DNA from: Dyadobacter pollutisoli
Lineage (GTDB): Bacteria; Bacteroidota; Bacteroidia; Cytophagales; Spirosomataceae
NCBI RefSeq assembly: GCF_026625565.1
Contig: NZ_CP112998.1
Location: 4,962,501 to 5,026,500 of the forward strand
Reading direction: 5' to 3'
DNA: 64,000 bases
The notes under the pieces: generated by a model
Seen by the model: the letters and a program-made list of their open reading frames with translations, nothing else
Told to the model about the DNA's origin: nothing
Database searches by the model: none
Shown here: piece by piece, positions 34,582 to 43,184 of the stretch
How the letters are laid out: each line of letters begins with the position of its first letter
Position numbering within the stretch: the first letter of the stretch is position 1
Translations under genes and position numbers: made by a program

Positions 34582-35682
34582 TTAAACTAGCTGCATTAAC
34601 GCTTCTTTGCTGAATCCTTTCAGTTCATCTGTGCGATCATCCTTGATTTTTTCAACCCAATGCGGGTCGGCCAGCAGCGGTCTTCCCACAGCGACCAGAT
34701 CAAAATCTCCTCTGTCCATCCTTCTTACCAGTTCGTCGAGTGAGCTTGGCTCGGAACTCTGTCCTGCAAATGCACCGAAAAAGTCACCCGTCAATCCTAC
34801 CGAACCCACCGTTATGGTAGCTTTGCCGGTGATTTTTTTGGCCCATCCTGCAAAGTTCAGATCAGAACCTTCAAACTCAGGCTCCCAGAAACGACGCTGT
34901 GAACAGTGGAAAATATCAATACCGGCATCGGCCAGTGGTGTAAGCCATTGTTCCAGTTCCTGCTCAGTTTTGGCATGTTTATAGTCGTAAGCCGCCGGTT
35001 TGAACTGCGACAGACGCATAATCAGCGCGAAATCGTCACCTACACTTTTCCTCACTTCTTTAATCACTTCCACCGCAAATCGCGTGCGCTCTCCGATGGT
35101 TTTGCCTCCATATATATCAGTACGGTTATTAGTTGCTTCCCAAAAAAACTGATCAATCAGATATTGATGCGCACCGTGGATTTCAGCGGTATCGAAGCCA
35201 AGCGCTTTCGCATGAGAAGCGGCACGCGCAAACGCAGCAATAGTATCGGCTATGGCGGCATCTGTCATCGCAACTCCGTTTTCAAGACCAGGTCTGTTCA
35301 AACTGGATGGTCCCTCGAAAGGTACTGGAGGAGTCCAACCGGAATGATGATTTTCCATAATTCCCTGGTGCCAGATCTGCGGTCCCATTTGTGAGCCCGA
35401 CTCGTGTACGCCGTCGATTACTTTCTTCCAGCCTGCCAATGCAGCATCGCCGTAAAAATGCGGAATATTCGGATCTGCCGAGGAGGAAGGCCTGTCGATT
35501 ACGGTACCTTCTGACAGGATCAGACCTACGCCTCCCAGCGCTCTTTTGCTATAATAAGTAGCTACGTCATCGGTAGGAATGCCACCAGGCGAAAATGAGC
35601 GGGTCATCGGCGCCATAACAATGCGGTTCTTTATGTTCAATGTTTTCAGGCTGAATGGCCTGAACAAGCTATCGGTATTCAT
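34582..35682 (-). CDS. Old Yellow Enzyme-family NADH:flavin oxidoreductase
   Basis: 366 residues forming one FMN-binding (beta/alpha)8 barrel. The opening FRPFSLKTLNIKNRIVMAPMTR and the active-site AEIHGAHQYLIDQFFWEATN (His pair in HGAH) are diagnostic; NRTDIYGGKTIGERTRFAVE and, near the end, LVAVGRPLLADPHWV bind the phosphate of FMN. Enzymes of this class reduce activated C=C bonds of enones, nitro compounds and other electrophiles with NAD(P)H. It is cotranscribed with an ArsR regulator 14 bases upstream, which suggests induction by an electrophile. It ends at a strong terminator. Confidence 0.9.
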   Translation of the reverse strand: MNTDSLFRPFSLKTLNIKNRIVMAPMTRSFSPGGIPTDDVATYYSKRALGGVGLILSEGTVIDRPSSSADPNIPHFYGDAALAGWKKVIDGVHESGSQMGPQIWHQGIMENHHSGWTPPVPFEGPSSLNRPGLENGVAMTDAAIADTIAAFARAASHAKALGFDTAEIHGAHQYLIDQFFWEATNNRTDIYGGKTIGERTRFAVEVIKEVRKSVGDDFALIMRLSQFKPAAYDYKHAKTEQELEQWLTPLADAGIDIFHCSQRRFWEPEFEGSDLNFAGWAKKITGKATITVGSVGLTGDFFGAFAGQSSEPSSLDELVRRMDRGDFDLVAVGRPLLADPHWVEKIKDDRTDELKGFSKEALMQLV

Positions 35683-35696
35683 AATTATACTAAAAA

Positions 35697-36002
35697 TTAA
35701 ATTTCGGAGTGAATGATTTGGCTCAGCTTTTCAAAAGCTTCCTCGTTGCGTTTGTAGTAGGTCCACTGCCCAACCCGCTTGGCGGTCACCAGATTGGTTC
35801 TTTGCAGAATAGAAAGATATTCAGAAATCGTACTTTGCGTGAGGCCGCTCTTGACCTGAATTTGCCCCACACAAACACCCAGATTTTCAAAATCCGGGTT
35901 GGGCTGGCCGGGAAAATGCTCAGCAGGCGTTTTCAGCCAGTTCAAGATCTGCAACCGCGTCTTGTTAGATAATGCTTTAAATACTTCTACCTGATCCATC
36001 AT
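35697..36002 (-). CDS. ArsR-family transcriptional regulator
   Basis: 101 residues, the usual size for the family. The winged helix-turn-helix is VEVFKALSNKTRLQILNWLK followed by VKSGLTQSTISEYLSILQRTNLVTAKRVGQWTYYKRN. A single cysteine in ENLGVCVGQIQ sits at the end of the helix before the recognition region, where ArsR-type sensors often hold a metal or thiol switch. Because the downstream gene encodes an Old Yellow Enzyme, sensing of a reactive electrophile or redox change through that cysteine is more likely than arsenic sensing (inference). Its operator overlaps its own promoter, so it probably represses itself. Confidence 0.88.
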   Translation of the reverse strand: MMDQVEVFKALSNKTRLQILNWLKTPAEHFPGQPNPDFENLGVCVGQIQVKSGLTQSTISEYLSILQRTNLVTAKRVGQWTYYKRNEEAFEKLSQIIHSEI

Positions 36003-36008
36003 GCAAAT

Positions 36009-36028
36009 ATATCGGCTTTTCCCGATAT
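36009..36028 (-). promoter_or_regulatory. Candidate ArsR operator
   Basis: ATATCGG-N6-CCGATAT, perfect 7-base arms, lies 7 bases before the ArsR start codon. A second partial copy, AATATCCCGAT (36032-36042), follows immediately. The location over the start region fits autorepression. Confidence 0.65.
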
Positions 36029-36132
36029 TCCAATATCCCGATGAAAGAATTTGAATGATAGACTGCTAAGGCACGTAGTATTGCAGTGAAGAGTAAAATG
36101 CGGGAGTCGGAAGGAAACGTAGTAACATCAAA

Positions 36133-36170
36133 CCGCCCCGCCAGCGTGCAAATGTGCGCTGGCGGGGCGG
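36133..36170 (-). terminator. Terminator after the DJ-1/PfpI gene
   Basis: Perfect 14-base GC-rich stem CCGCCCCGCCAGCG / CGCTGGCGGGGCGG with a 10-base loop, followed on the minus strand by TTTGATGTT. It lies 17 bases after the stop of the DJ-1/PfpI gene. The T-tract is weak, so part of the effect may be stem stability. Confidence 0.7.
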
Positions 36171-36186
36171 TGGTTCAAAATGAAAA

Positions 36187-36888
36187 TCAATGTAAGGAAA
36201 CGGTTTGTGCTTCCAGTTTTTCGATTAATGCTTTCGCAGTCGGCCCGGCAGAAGCGGGATTTTGTCCTGTGATCAGTAACCCGTCTACTTCCACATGCGG
36301 GATGAATGGTACCAGCGCCGAATGAAAATCAGCGCCCAGTTCTTTGAGCCGTGTTTCCAGCTTGTAGGGAACATTGTCCGCGCGGAACGTCAGCACCTCT
36401 TCCGCATTCGTGAAACTAACGACTTTCCGGCCCGCGAGCAACCCCGGCCTGATCGTCGCAGCGGCGATAAGGGCAGCCGGTCCGTGGCATACCGCAGCTA
36501 CCGGCCTTCCGGAATCCAGAAACTGTAAAATGATATTTCCACTGGTCGTGTTAACGGCCAGATCCCAGATCGGGCCGTGGCCGCCGGGGTAAAAAACGGC
36601 ATCGAAAGTTGCCAAGTTCAAGTCTTCCAGCACACGCGTATCTTCGAAAGCCATTTCGGCAATTTTATCATTCAAAAACCTGCGATTGGATGCTGTAATG
36701 TTCTCGGTAAGTGTACTCAGCGGGTCTACCGGCGGTTTTCCACCTGCTACACTAGCCAAGACCACACTGTAACCCTGATCGATAAACTCGTAGTAAGGGT
36801 CTGTAAATTCTCCCAGCCAGACTCCCGTTTTGCTGTCCGTATTTTCCATATCCTCGTGGGAGGTAAGGATCATTAATATATTTTTCAT
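36187..36888 (-). CDS. DJ-1/PfpI-family protein (Hsp31/glyoxalase III-like)
   Basis: 233 residues from the ATG at 36888; upstream in-frame sequence is not protein-like. The reactive cysteine is Cys134 in AAVCHGPAAL, at the nucleophile elbow. Glu27 in GVWLGEFTDPYYEF is the usual partner acid, and YPGGHGPIWDL contributes the oxyanion region. Length and motif order match the cytoplasmic Hsp31-like class with glutathione-independent glyoxalase activity, which converts methylglyoxal to lactate. It is a single gene bounded by a strong hairpin. Its neighbour Old Yellow Enzyme operon also handles reactive electrophiles, which fits a stress island, although a direct link is not shown. Confidence 0.88.
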   Translation of the reverse strand: MKNILMILTSHEDMENTDSKTGVWLGEFTDPYYEFIDQGYSVVLASVAGGKPPVDPLSTLTENITASNRRFLNDKIAEMAFEDTRVLEDLNLATFDAVFYPGGHGPIWDLAVNTTSGNIILQFLDSGRPVAAVCHGPAALIAAATIRPGLLAGRKVVSFTNAEEVLTFRADNVPYKLETRLKELGADFHSALVPFIPHVEVDGLLITGQNPASAGPTAKALIEKLEAQTVSLH

Positions 36889-36924
36889 AACAATAAGTTT
36901 GGAAAAAAGAATTGAAAGCCCACG

Positions 36925-37218
36925 TTGCCAAAATATCATTCCAGCAACAGCAACACCAAATTGAAAGGTTGCCGACCAGTCCTTCCATCCAAGCCGGACC
37001 TGGAAGTGCCAAGGGAACATTCTCTGTATCTGCGTGTAGACCGTCGTTACGTGAAGGTTAATACCAATGACGTTCAATGGATTGAGAGTGTGAAGGATTA
37101 CCTTAAGGTTGTGACTGCCGGGGAATTTTTCGTTTCAAAACAAAAGATAAGCCTCGCCGAAAAGCTACTTCCTTCCGGCAAGTTCATGCGGATCCACCGC
37201 TCTTTCATTGTGCAATAA
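36925..37218 (+). pseudogene. Remnant of a LytTR-type response regulator
   Basis: From about 37000 the frame reads HSLYLRVDRRYVKVNTNDVQ, then IESVKDYLKVV and KLLPSGKFMRIHRSFIVQ, a LytTR DNA-binding domain. The receiver domain that should precede it is absent, and the chain stops (TAA 37216-37218) in the last third of the domain, where 25 to 30 more residues are expected. The 5-prime part overlaps the region upstream of the divergent DJ-1 gene and has no coding character. This is best read as a degraded LytR/AlgR-type gene. Confidence 0.65.
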
Positions 37219-37229
37219 AACGATATCCC

Positions 37230-37848
37230 TTACCGATCCTCCGAATTTAAGGCACTAATGGCGTTTCCATCATAACGATACACTCCGCTTAGAGTACCAA
37301 ACCAGATGCTTCCATCATTCGCTTCTGAGATGCCAAAAATCAAATTTTTACAATCTTCGTAGTCCGACATTACGTCCGTTACAGTGGGCTTTTCGTGAGA
37401 TAATGTCTGTCCGTCAAAACGGGAAAGTGCCCATTTTTCGCTTCCGTTATAAGGAGGTTGTGAACTGGTCCAGATGTTGCCCTTTTTGTCTTCGTAAACA
37501 TATCCGGTAGGTTGCTGTGAAATATTGGTAAATGTATTGCCGTCATATCTCCAAAGGCCGTCCTCTGCACTTGCCAGCCAGATATTGCCTTTCGTATCCG
37601 CAATAATCTTGCGAACATTTAAAAAAGGTTCGCCTTTATAGGTTACTGCGGTAGACTTTTTCCCATCAAAAGTGAATGTATTGCCCCTTGTGCCAAACCA
37701 GAATTTTCCTGTTTTGTCTTGAACAATAGAGTTAACAGCATTATCGTAAGGGTCGATACCTGACAATCCTTCGTTCATCTTGTTGTCCTTCACACAAACT
37801 GGAAAAAGCCAACATTATTAAGGCACTAATGGTTACGAATTTTGTCAT
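37230..37848 (-). pseudogene. Frameshifted two-component-type propeller protein
   Basis: The main frame (37230-37793, 187 codons) contains Reg_prop-type blades: DKTGKFWFGTRGNTFTFDG, DTKGNIWLASAEDGLWRYDG, GSIWFGTLSGVYRYDG. Just upstream, in a different frame, the ATG at 37848 starts a signal peptide MTKFVTISALIMLAFSS. The two frames would join if one T were removed from the run near 37803-37807, giving LAFPVC and a possible lipobox. The gene therefore looks like a short lipoprotein disrupted by a single base. It could also be an assembly error in a homopolymer. Confidence 0.6.
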
Positions 37849-37935
37849 TTGCCCTTAGGAGTTCATGGATTTAAACAAGGCCAATTGTCTGGGATGCTCT
37901 ACTGACCATTTTGCGGTTTCTAGTAAGCCGAACTT

Positions 37936-38946
37936 TCAACATCCTCCACCTCTTGGTATGGCATAAATCACATTGCCAGAAACGGATAGATTGAAGACTT
38001 TATCCTGAATAGCAGGAAGTAACAGTTGCCATGTTTTTCCCTTGTCGGAAGATCTGTAAATACCTGCCGGGTGACCGCAGAACATGTATTCCCCAACCTC
38101 CGTAATTGACGCGGTATAGAGACTTGCCGGAAGGCCAGCATCGATAGGCTGCCAGGTTTTGCCGCCGTCGTATGATGTCCGTACTCTTCTCGTCTCCGTC
38201 TCTGTATTGCAAGTGATAGCGGCAAATCCACCTTTGATGCGTTCAATTGCGATGCCCACTCCACCCTCACTGATTACATTGACCCAATTTTCACCATTAT
38301 CTGTCGACCGGATAATACCGCTCTGGCTGGTCGCTAGCAGCACTCCATCTGACTCCACCACTTTCATTACCCAGCCCCCGTCATAAACCCGCTCCCAGTT
38401 TTTTCCTTTGTCATCAGATTTATAAAGACCCCAATCGCAACCGATAAAGGCAGTATCTCCGGTTTCAAAAACGGTGCGAACGCTTTTCCCTTTAAAATCC
38501 TGATATATCGGCAGCCATAAGTCCGTTGCATTTACTTTATGTAAAAATTTGCCTCCATAAGTGAATGCCAGCATTCCGGTCTTACCAGCGACAACGCTGC
38601 TATGCTCGTCAGGGAAACTCTCCTTTTTCCAAAAAGGAGCCGTAGAGTTTAGTTGACTTTTATATATCCCACTTCCAGCACGAAGATAGATTCCATCATC
38701 ATTTGCGAGGAAACCATCTCTGGGAATACCATCTTCCTGCAAATCCTCAGACAACCCTTCGCTAATGTCCTGCCATGTCTGTCCTCCATCTGCAGACTTA
38801 AAAATGATGTTTGCAGCTCCTGTTTTGTCGCTTTTTTGTTTTTGCTCACTATTCAGGAGCGACGTTGACTGCGGAAACTCTAATTCCTGATCAAAGGGAA
38901 ATGGGAATTGAAAAAGGACCAAAAAAGCGAGGTGATGGATTTTCAT
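37936..38946 (-). CDS. Secreted BNR/sortilin-like beta-propeller protein
   Basis: 336 residues from the ATG at 38946 (MKIHHLAFLVLFQF), with a short signal peptide. Several BNR-type repeats follow, of the form S-x-D-x-G-x-x-W: SADGGQTWQDIS, SDDKGKNWERVY, STDNGENWVNV, SYDGGKTWQPI, SSDKGKTWQLL. These Asp-box blades make a 6- or 7-bladed propeller as in sortilin or exosialidase-like proteins. The catalytic arginines of sialidases are not evident, so binding or scaffolding is more likely than hydrolysis. It ends abruptly in RGGGC. It is transcribed divergently from the membrane-bound regulator gene, which may control it. Confidence 0.72.
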   Translation of the reverse strand: MKIHHLAFLVLFQFPFPFDQELEFPQSTSLLNSEQKQKSDKTGAANIIFKSADGGQTWQDISEGLSEDLQEDGIPRDGFLANDDGIYLRAGSGIYKSQLNSTAPFWKKESFPDEHSSVVAGKTGMLAFTYGGKFLHKVNATDLWLPIYQDFKGKSVRTVFETGDTAFIGCDWGLYKSDDKGKNWERVYDGGWVMKVVESDGVLLATSQSGIIRSTDNGENWVNVISEGGVGIAIERIKGGFAAITCNTETETRRVRTSYDGGKTWQPIDAGLPASLYTASITEVGEYMFCGHPAGIYRSSDKGKTWQLLLPAIQDKVFNLSVSGNVIYAIPRGGGC

Positions 38947-39030
38947 GACTAAAATTGTTTTGGTGAAATAATAGAGTAAAATTGTTTTTAACTTCACATA
39001 TCCAAATGTAGGCGCCCCGTTGCTGCTCCT

Positions 39031-39070
39031 TGTAAATCAATTGTAAAAAGAAATGTAAATGCTTGTAAAT
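39031..39070. promoter_or_regulatory. Four TGTAAA repeats at near-helical spacing
   Basis: TGTAAA occurs at 39031, 39042, 39054 and 39064, that is every 10 to 12 bases, between the BNR gene and the regulator gene and running into the regulator start. OmpR/PhoB-type winged helices bind 7-base direct repeats with about 11-base periodicity, so this is a candidate operator of the neighbouring winged-helix protein. Confidence 0.5.
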
Positions 39071-40198
39071 TCTGCTATTACTGGCTTTTTCACTAACCGG
39101 TTGGTGGTGGCACGCGGCATTATCACGGTGATGCTTGTTATTTTCTTTATCACCTCGTCGTTCGCGGAAAATTCCGGCCGCGACCTACGGGCGAAGCAAG
39201 CGAACCTCATTATCCGTCAAATTGGTCATCGGATGCTCCTGCAGGCAGGTGACTCAACCTCGCGCGTATTACCCGTTACCGAGATTAAGGAAGGCACGTT
39301 TCTGCTCAGGTTCGAAAATGAATTCGTTTTTAACCATGACTCGCTCATGGTGCTGTCACAGAGCTCACTTGCCAAAACACAGTTCCCTTCCGGTTACACC
39401 GTTACAGTACATGATTGCATGAAAGGCAACATTGTTTATGGTTTCCAGATAAATAATACCTCGCCAGACATCCTGGCTTGCACGGGCAGAAGTGAGCCCG
39501 CAGGTTGTTACACAATCCAATTTGCCTTTCCGGATTTCTATGAGGCCGTAAAACAAAAGGAAGCTGACAGGGATCAACTGGCTGAAACAGTTAAAGTGGA
39601 TACTCGCGAAGTCAATCCAAAACTCGAAGAATCAAAAACGTCAACCTTGGGCTATGGCATTGACCGGCAGACAGAAAGGCTTAAGTCAGGTAAAGAGGAT
39701 CCTCAGGAAGTTAATCCAACACTCAAAAAATCCAAAACGTCGACCTTTGATTATCCATTAACAAACGTGGTTTATACCGGCATTCTGGTGTTGCTGGGTG
39801 CTACCTTATTGATTTGGCGTTTTTGGAAATTTTTCAAACCGCTACCTGAGCAGAATCAAAACCATGCTATTATAAAAGAGTCAGTTCCGGAATTAGCTGC
39901 GCTTGGAAAATTTTTATTTAATGTGAAGGATCAGCGGCTGCTTTTGGAAAGCGAGGTGGTTAGTCTCACAGACAAAGAATGCAAGGTTCTGAAATTGCTC
40001 CACAAAAATTTCGGCGAACTGATCCCCCGCGAAACGCTGATGCAAGAAGTCTGGATCAACGAAGGGGTCATCACCGGTCGCAGCCTGGACATGTTCGTGT
40101 CGAAACTTCGAAAGAAATTACGCTATGATCCGGAGCTGAGAATAACCAATGTTCATGGGAAGGGGTATAAGCTGGAAATACCTGAACCGCCCGTTTAG
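39059..40198 (+). CDS. Membrane-anchored winged-helix transcriptional regulator
   Basis: 379 residues. A signal-anchor-like helix (about 18-36, IITVMLVIFFITSSFA) starts an extracytoplasmic part (about 37-232) with a possible disulphide (Cys near 119 and 141-150). A second helix (about 238-258) leads to a cytoplasmic OmpR/PhoB-type winged helix (about 285-375: LTDKECKVLKLLHKN, GRSLDMFVSKLRKKL, GKGYKLEI). The order is inverted compared with ToxR, where the DNA-binding domain comes first. The linker holds a duplicated segment (EVNPKLEESKTST / EVNPTLKKSKTST). It probably senses an envelope signal. An alternative start is the ATG at 39131. Confidence 0.78.
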   Translation: MLVNSAITGFFTNRLVVARGIITVMLVIFFITSSFAENSGRDLRAKQANLIIRQIGHRMLLQAGDSTSRVLPVTEIKEGTFLLRFENEFVFNHDSLMVLSQSSLAKTQFPSGYTVTVHDCMKGNIVYGFQINNTSPDILACTGRSEPAGCYTIQFAFPDFYEAVKQKEADRDQLAETVKVDTREVNPKLEESKTSTLGYGIDRQTERLKSGKEDPQEVNPTLKKSKTSTFDYPLTNVVYTGILVLLGATLLIWRFWKFFKPLPEQNQNHAIIKESVPELAALGKFLFNVKDQRLLLESEVVSLTDKECKVLKLLHKNFGELIPRETLMQEVWINEGVITGRSLDMFVSKLRKKLRYDPELRITNVHGKGYKLEIPEPPV

Positions 40199-40227
40199 AC
40201 GTGTGTATAACTCGTTGTGATACACCA

Positions 40228-40280
40228 ATATCATAAAAAGGGCACTTACAGCAAAAAATTGTAAGTGCCTTTTATGATAT
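40228..40280. terminator. Bidirectional terminator between convergent genes
   Basis: A stem of 20 pairs with two one-base bulges (40228-40249 with 40261-40280) and an 11-base loop. A and T runs flank both sides, so it can stop transcription from the regulator gene and from the large glycosidase operon that converge here. Confidence 0.8.
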
Positions 40281-40314
40281 CGAACGGTAATATGTCACGT
40301 TTCGCCAGCCCAAA

Positions 40315-43161
40315 TCACTGTGCAAACACAAACCATTTTTGGCTTTTGGCAGGTATGGTCGTTTTTAATGTCATTTTTGAGCCATTCAGCGTCACTTTCT
40401 TCGCCTTTCCGTCATTTTCCAAAATACTAACTTCTTTTTGCAATCCGGTATAATACAGATCCAGGTCAATTTCACGGGTAATAGGCTCATTGAGTGGGTT
40501 ATAGATCATCAACAAACCTTTTTCCTTACCCTGAGGATCGACGTGCATGATGGCGTCATAGTCCCTGCCATCGGGCCTGCGAATATGGATAATGTCGGAG
40601 TCCAATACCCTTCGGTGCTTTTTGTAAAAATCAACCCATTTTTTTACCACTGCTTTGGTTTCAGGTGCATCATACAGTTGCGGGCCACGGTAGCATGCCT
40701 GGACGCCCGCCCCAAACAAATTGGCCAGTCGTTGCTCATAATGCGGCAGGTGTTCTTTGAGCGGCTCAATCGTTGCTGCCGCTCCACCGCCATGGTACTC
40801 AACCAGCGGAACAAACATCCATCCCATCGAAGGCGCTTTCTCCCAGGTACCGTCGTAAATATTCTGCCGCTCAATTATTTCCTGCTGCTCGCGGGGCAGC
40901 GACCAGTTGGTTTCCCGGTAGCCCATGGCGATTTTTGTGCCGCCGTTTAAAAAATACCAGTCGGGTATGTTTAGGTAAATGCCCTTCCCCCGGCACCATT
41001 GGTAAAACTTCTGTATTTCCCCGAACTGCTTCCACCGCGAATCTTCCAATCCACGGTGACCGGGATGTGTTGTGGAGGCGCAGACATCCCCTGGGTAAGA
41101 CCCATCATGTTCCAGTAAATCGTGCCCGGTCGTTTCGTAAAAATTGTATAGTTTTTTGAAATAATCCTTGCCCCATTCACTTTCGAGGCATGGCGAATTT
41201 CCAAAAGCAGGCTTCTTTCCGGCGGGCATTACCACATCATTTTCCTTGCTAATGGCGCGGCTGGCCAACAAGGAATAACCACCGATCGCGATTCCTTTCG
41301 ATTTGGCATAATCCTTCAATTCCTTCATGCGCTGCAAGTTTTCCGGAGATGTATTTTCCAGATTAAAGCCGCTTCCGAATGTCATGATCACCATTTCAAA
41401 ACCCACTTCTGCACATTGGTCGATCGCTGCTTTCACCGGCTGATCTTTTGCGCTACTGACGTGCATGATCACCGGATTTTCGGTCACCCAGGGTGCAATC
41501 GTGCGGTACATTTTTCTTTCACTGAGGCCTCTTCTTTCCCTGTCATAACTATCATAAATCAGCTCCCACAGCCGCATACTTTCAAAAGAAGCCCCCGCAC
41601 CCAATTCCTGCCCCATGCCCGTTTTCGGCATACAAACCAGCAACGAGGGCGTTTGCAAAGCATAATTCACCTGGGTTGTGTAGGACGAATCTACCTTCCA
41701 TTCCACACAGGCGTTTTGTGCAGCATTGGGGGACATAGAGCCAAATGCAAAATCGCTTTCCGCAAATATCGGAGGCAGTTCCCAGCGTTGCTTATGCTCA
41801 ACGGCACTCTCTGCTTCTGTTACTGCCAGATGCTCACTTTTGATATTATTGACGACAAACTCCACTTTGCCCTCGTTTTCCACGCTCACCCATTTACTTA
41901 TCAATGGCAGGCCGTCATAGAGTTCATAGTGCACTTTGACTTTCAGATTGGCAAGAAAATCGAAATTTGTGTCCGCCCCTTTATGTTCGCCTAATAAAAG
42001 TAGCTGCTCTATCTTGCCTCTTCCTACTGCGCCGTCTGCACCATTACTTTTCGTTTTCGCGCCACGCGGATCTGTTTTTCCGACCCGGATATGCGTTGGA
42101 AAGCCCGTGGCCGCCATTTCAGAGAGGACTTTATAGTTATGACCGTCTTCCGAAACACTACAGATCATTTTACCACCACCCATCGTACCGGCCAGCAGTA
42201 TTTTCAGAAAATAAGATTTCCCATTGTCAAAACCCTCAAAATCCTCGCTTTTACCATCATGAAATATCCGGAAACGCTTGTTCGCCGGCGACAGATGAAA
42301 TTTGAAAGATTTGTCGCCTGCAAACTGCAATGCAACACCTGGACCGTACCCACTGCTTACATCCGTCCCAGAATTAAGTTTGCAGATGATCACCCTTGTC
42401 TGCTCAGGCAATGCACGTTCTCCAAAAACAACTGCATTGGAAGGCGCCAGTATTTCGCCTGCTTTACCTTCGTTATTAAATGCATTGGACAGAGTATGTG
42501 AAGAAACAATATTCCATTCCGGCGATAATTTGATAAAGTCGTCTTTCAATAAAACTTCCCGTTGCGAGTCCTGTGCTCTCAGGTTTTTAAAATTGTTGAC
42601 CATTGCCTCATCGGCCCGGTAAGTGAATGCCACTTCTATTCCTTTCGGCGGCCAGGCCAGTTGCTGTGATGACCATTCAGTCCTGCGGTTCCATTCAAAA
42701 CGTTCTTTGATCGGCGAAGAAGTGTAAGATTTTAATTTAAGGCTGTACGGGTCGGCCTTCATGCCAGATATCCATTCCGGCAAAAGATAATTCCCGATCG
42801 GCTGGCCGGTAAGCCCGCCCACATTGATCTCCTGCCCATTCACCCAGATCACGGCCTCCGGGGAGACTGCCCTCACCAGTGCCTCATTAGTAATCAGGTT
42901 GTCCAACCCAATGGTGGCGCCATTTGGATTGATAGTAAAAGTCCTGGATACCAGTCCATTACTTAGCACCATATGCCCTTCCGGCGTTTTATAGATGGCC
43001 GATTTCTGAGCATTGCCGGTGATGAGCCAGTCGGTTTTACTTCGCAACGCCTGCTGGTTATAAACGGGCAGGTTATCCATATTGATTCTTTGCGCCTGGC
43101 TGCCTGCGAATGGACACATGGCAACCAAAACTGTTATGATAGCACGGATACTTCTTTTCAT
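40315..43161 (-). CDS. Large secreted alpha-galactosidase-like TIM-barrel protein
   Basis: 948 residues with a signal peptide ending GSQAQ. The N-terminal half (about 40-450) is beta-rich, with an inserted module (about 230-390) that resembles a concanavalin-like fold. The second half reads as a (beta/alpha)8 barrel: FEMVIMTFGSGFNLE, ELKDYAKSKGIAIGGYSLLA, HDLLEHDGSYPGDVCAS, GKGIYLNIPDWYFLNG. The Asp in LLEHDGSYPGD sits where clan GH-D enzymes keep their nucleophile. Annotation as an alpha-galactosidase-type enzyme is a guess from fold and position; I cannot match it to a named GH family. It is the last gene of the ECF-controlled locus. Confidence 0.65.
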   Translation of the reverse strand: MKRSIRAIITVLVAMCPFAGSQAQRINMDNLPVYNQQALRSKTDWLITGNAQKSAIYKTPEGHMVLSNGLVSRTFTINPNGATIGLDNLITNEALVRAVSPEAVIWVNGQEINVGGLTGQPIGNYLLPEWISGMKADPYSLKLKSYTSSPIKERFEWNRRTEWSSQQLAWPPKGIEVAFTYRADEAMVNNFKNLRAQDSQREVLLKDDFIKLSPEWNIVSSHTLSNAFNNEGKAGEILAPSNAVVFGERALPEQTRVIICKLNSGTDVSSGYGPGVALQFAGDKSFKFHLSPANKRFRIFHDGKSEDFEGFDNGKSYFLKILLAGTMGGGKMICSVSEDGHNYKVLSEMAATGFPTHIRVGKTDPRGAKTKSNGADGAVGRGKIEQLLLLGEHKGADTNFDFLANLKVKVHYELYDGLPLISKWVSVENEGKVEFVVNNIKSEHLAVTEAESAVEHKQRWELPPIFAESDFAFGSMSPNAAQNACVEWKVDSSYTTQVNYALQTPSLLVCMPKTGMGQELGAGASFESMRLWELIYDSYDRERRGLSERKMYRTIAPWVTENPVIMHVSSAKDQPVKAAIDQCAEVGFEMVIMTFGSGFNLENTSPENLQRMKELKDYAKSKGIAIGGYSLLASRAISKENDVVMPAGKKPAFGNSPCLESEWGKDYFKKLYNFYETTGHDLLEHDGSYPGDVCASTTHPGHRGLEDSRWKQFGEIQKFYQWCRGKGIYLNIPDWYFLNGGTKIAMGYRETNWSLPREQQEIIERQNIYDGTWEKAPSMGWMFVPLVEYHGGGAAATIEPLKEHLPHYEQRLANLFGAGVQACYRGPQLYDAPETKAVVKKWVDFYKKHRRVLDSDIIHIRRPDGRDYDAIMHVDPQGKEKGLLMIYNPLNEPITREIDLDLYYTGLQKEVSILENDGKAKKVTLNGSKMTLKTTIPAKSQKWFVFAQ

Positions 43162-43184
43162 TTTACGGGTTCTTGATAAGTCTG

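Noticed and set aside
37247..37832. 15-base direct repeat TTAAGGCACTAATGG at 37247 and 37818
   Set aside because: Both copies fall in similar coding text (Ile-Ser-Ala-Leu); chance seems enough to explain it.
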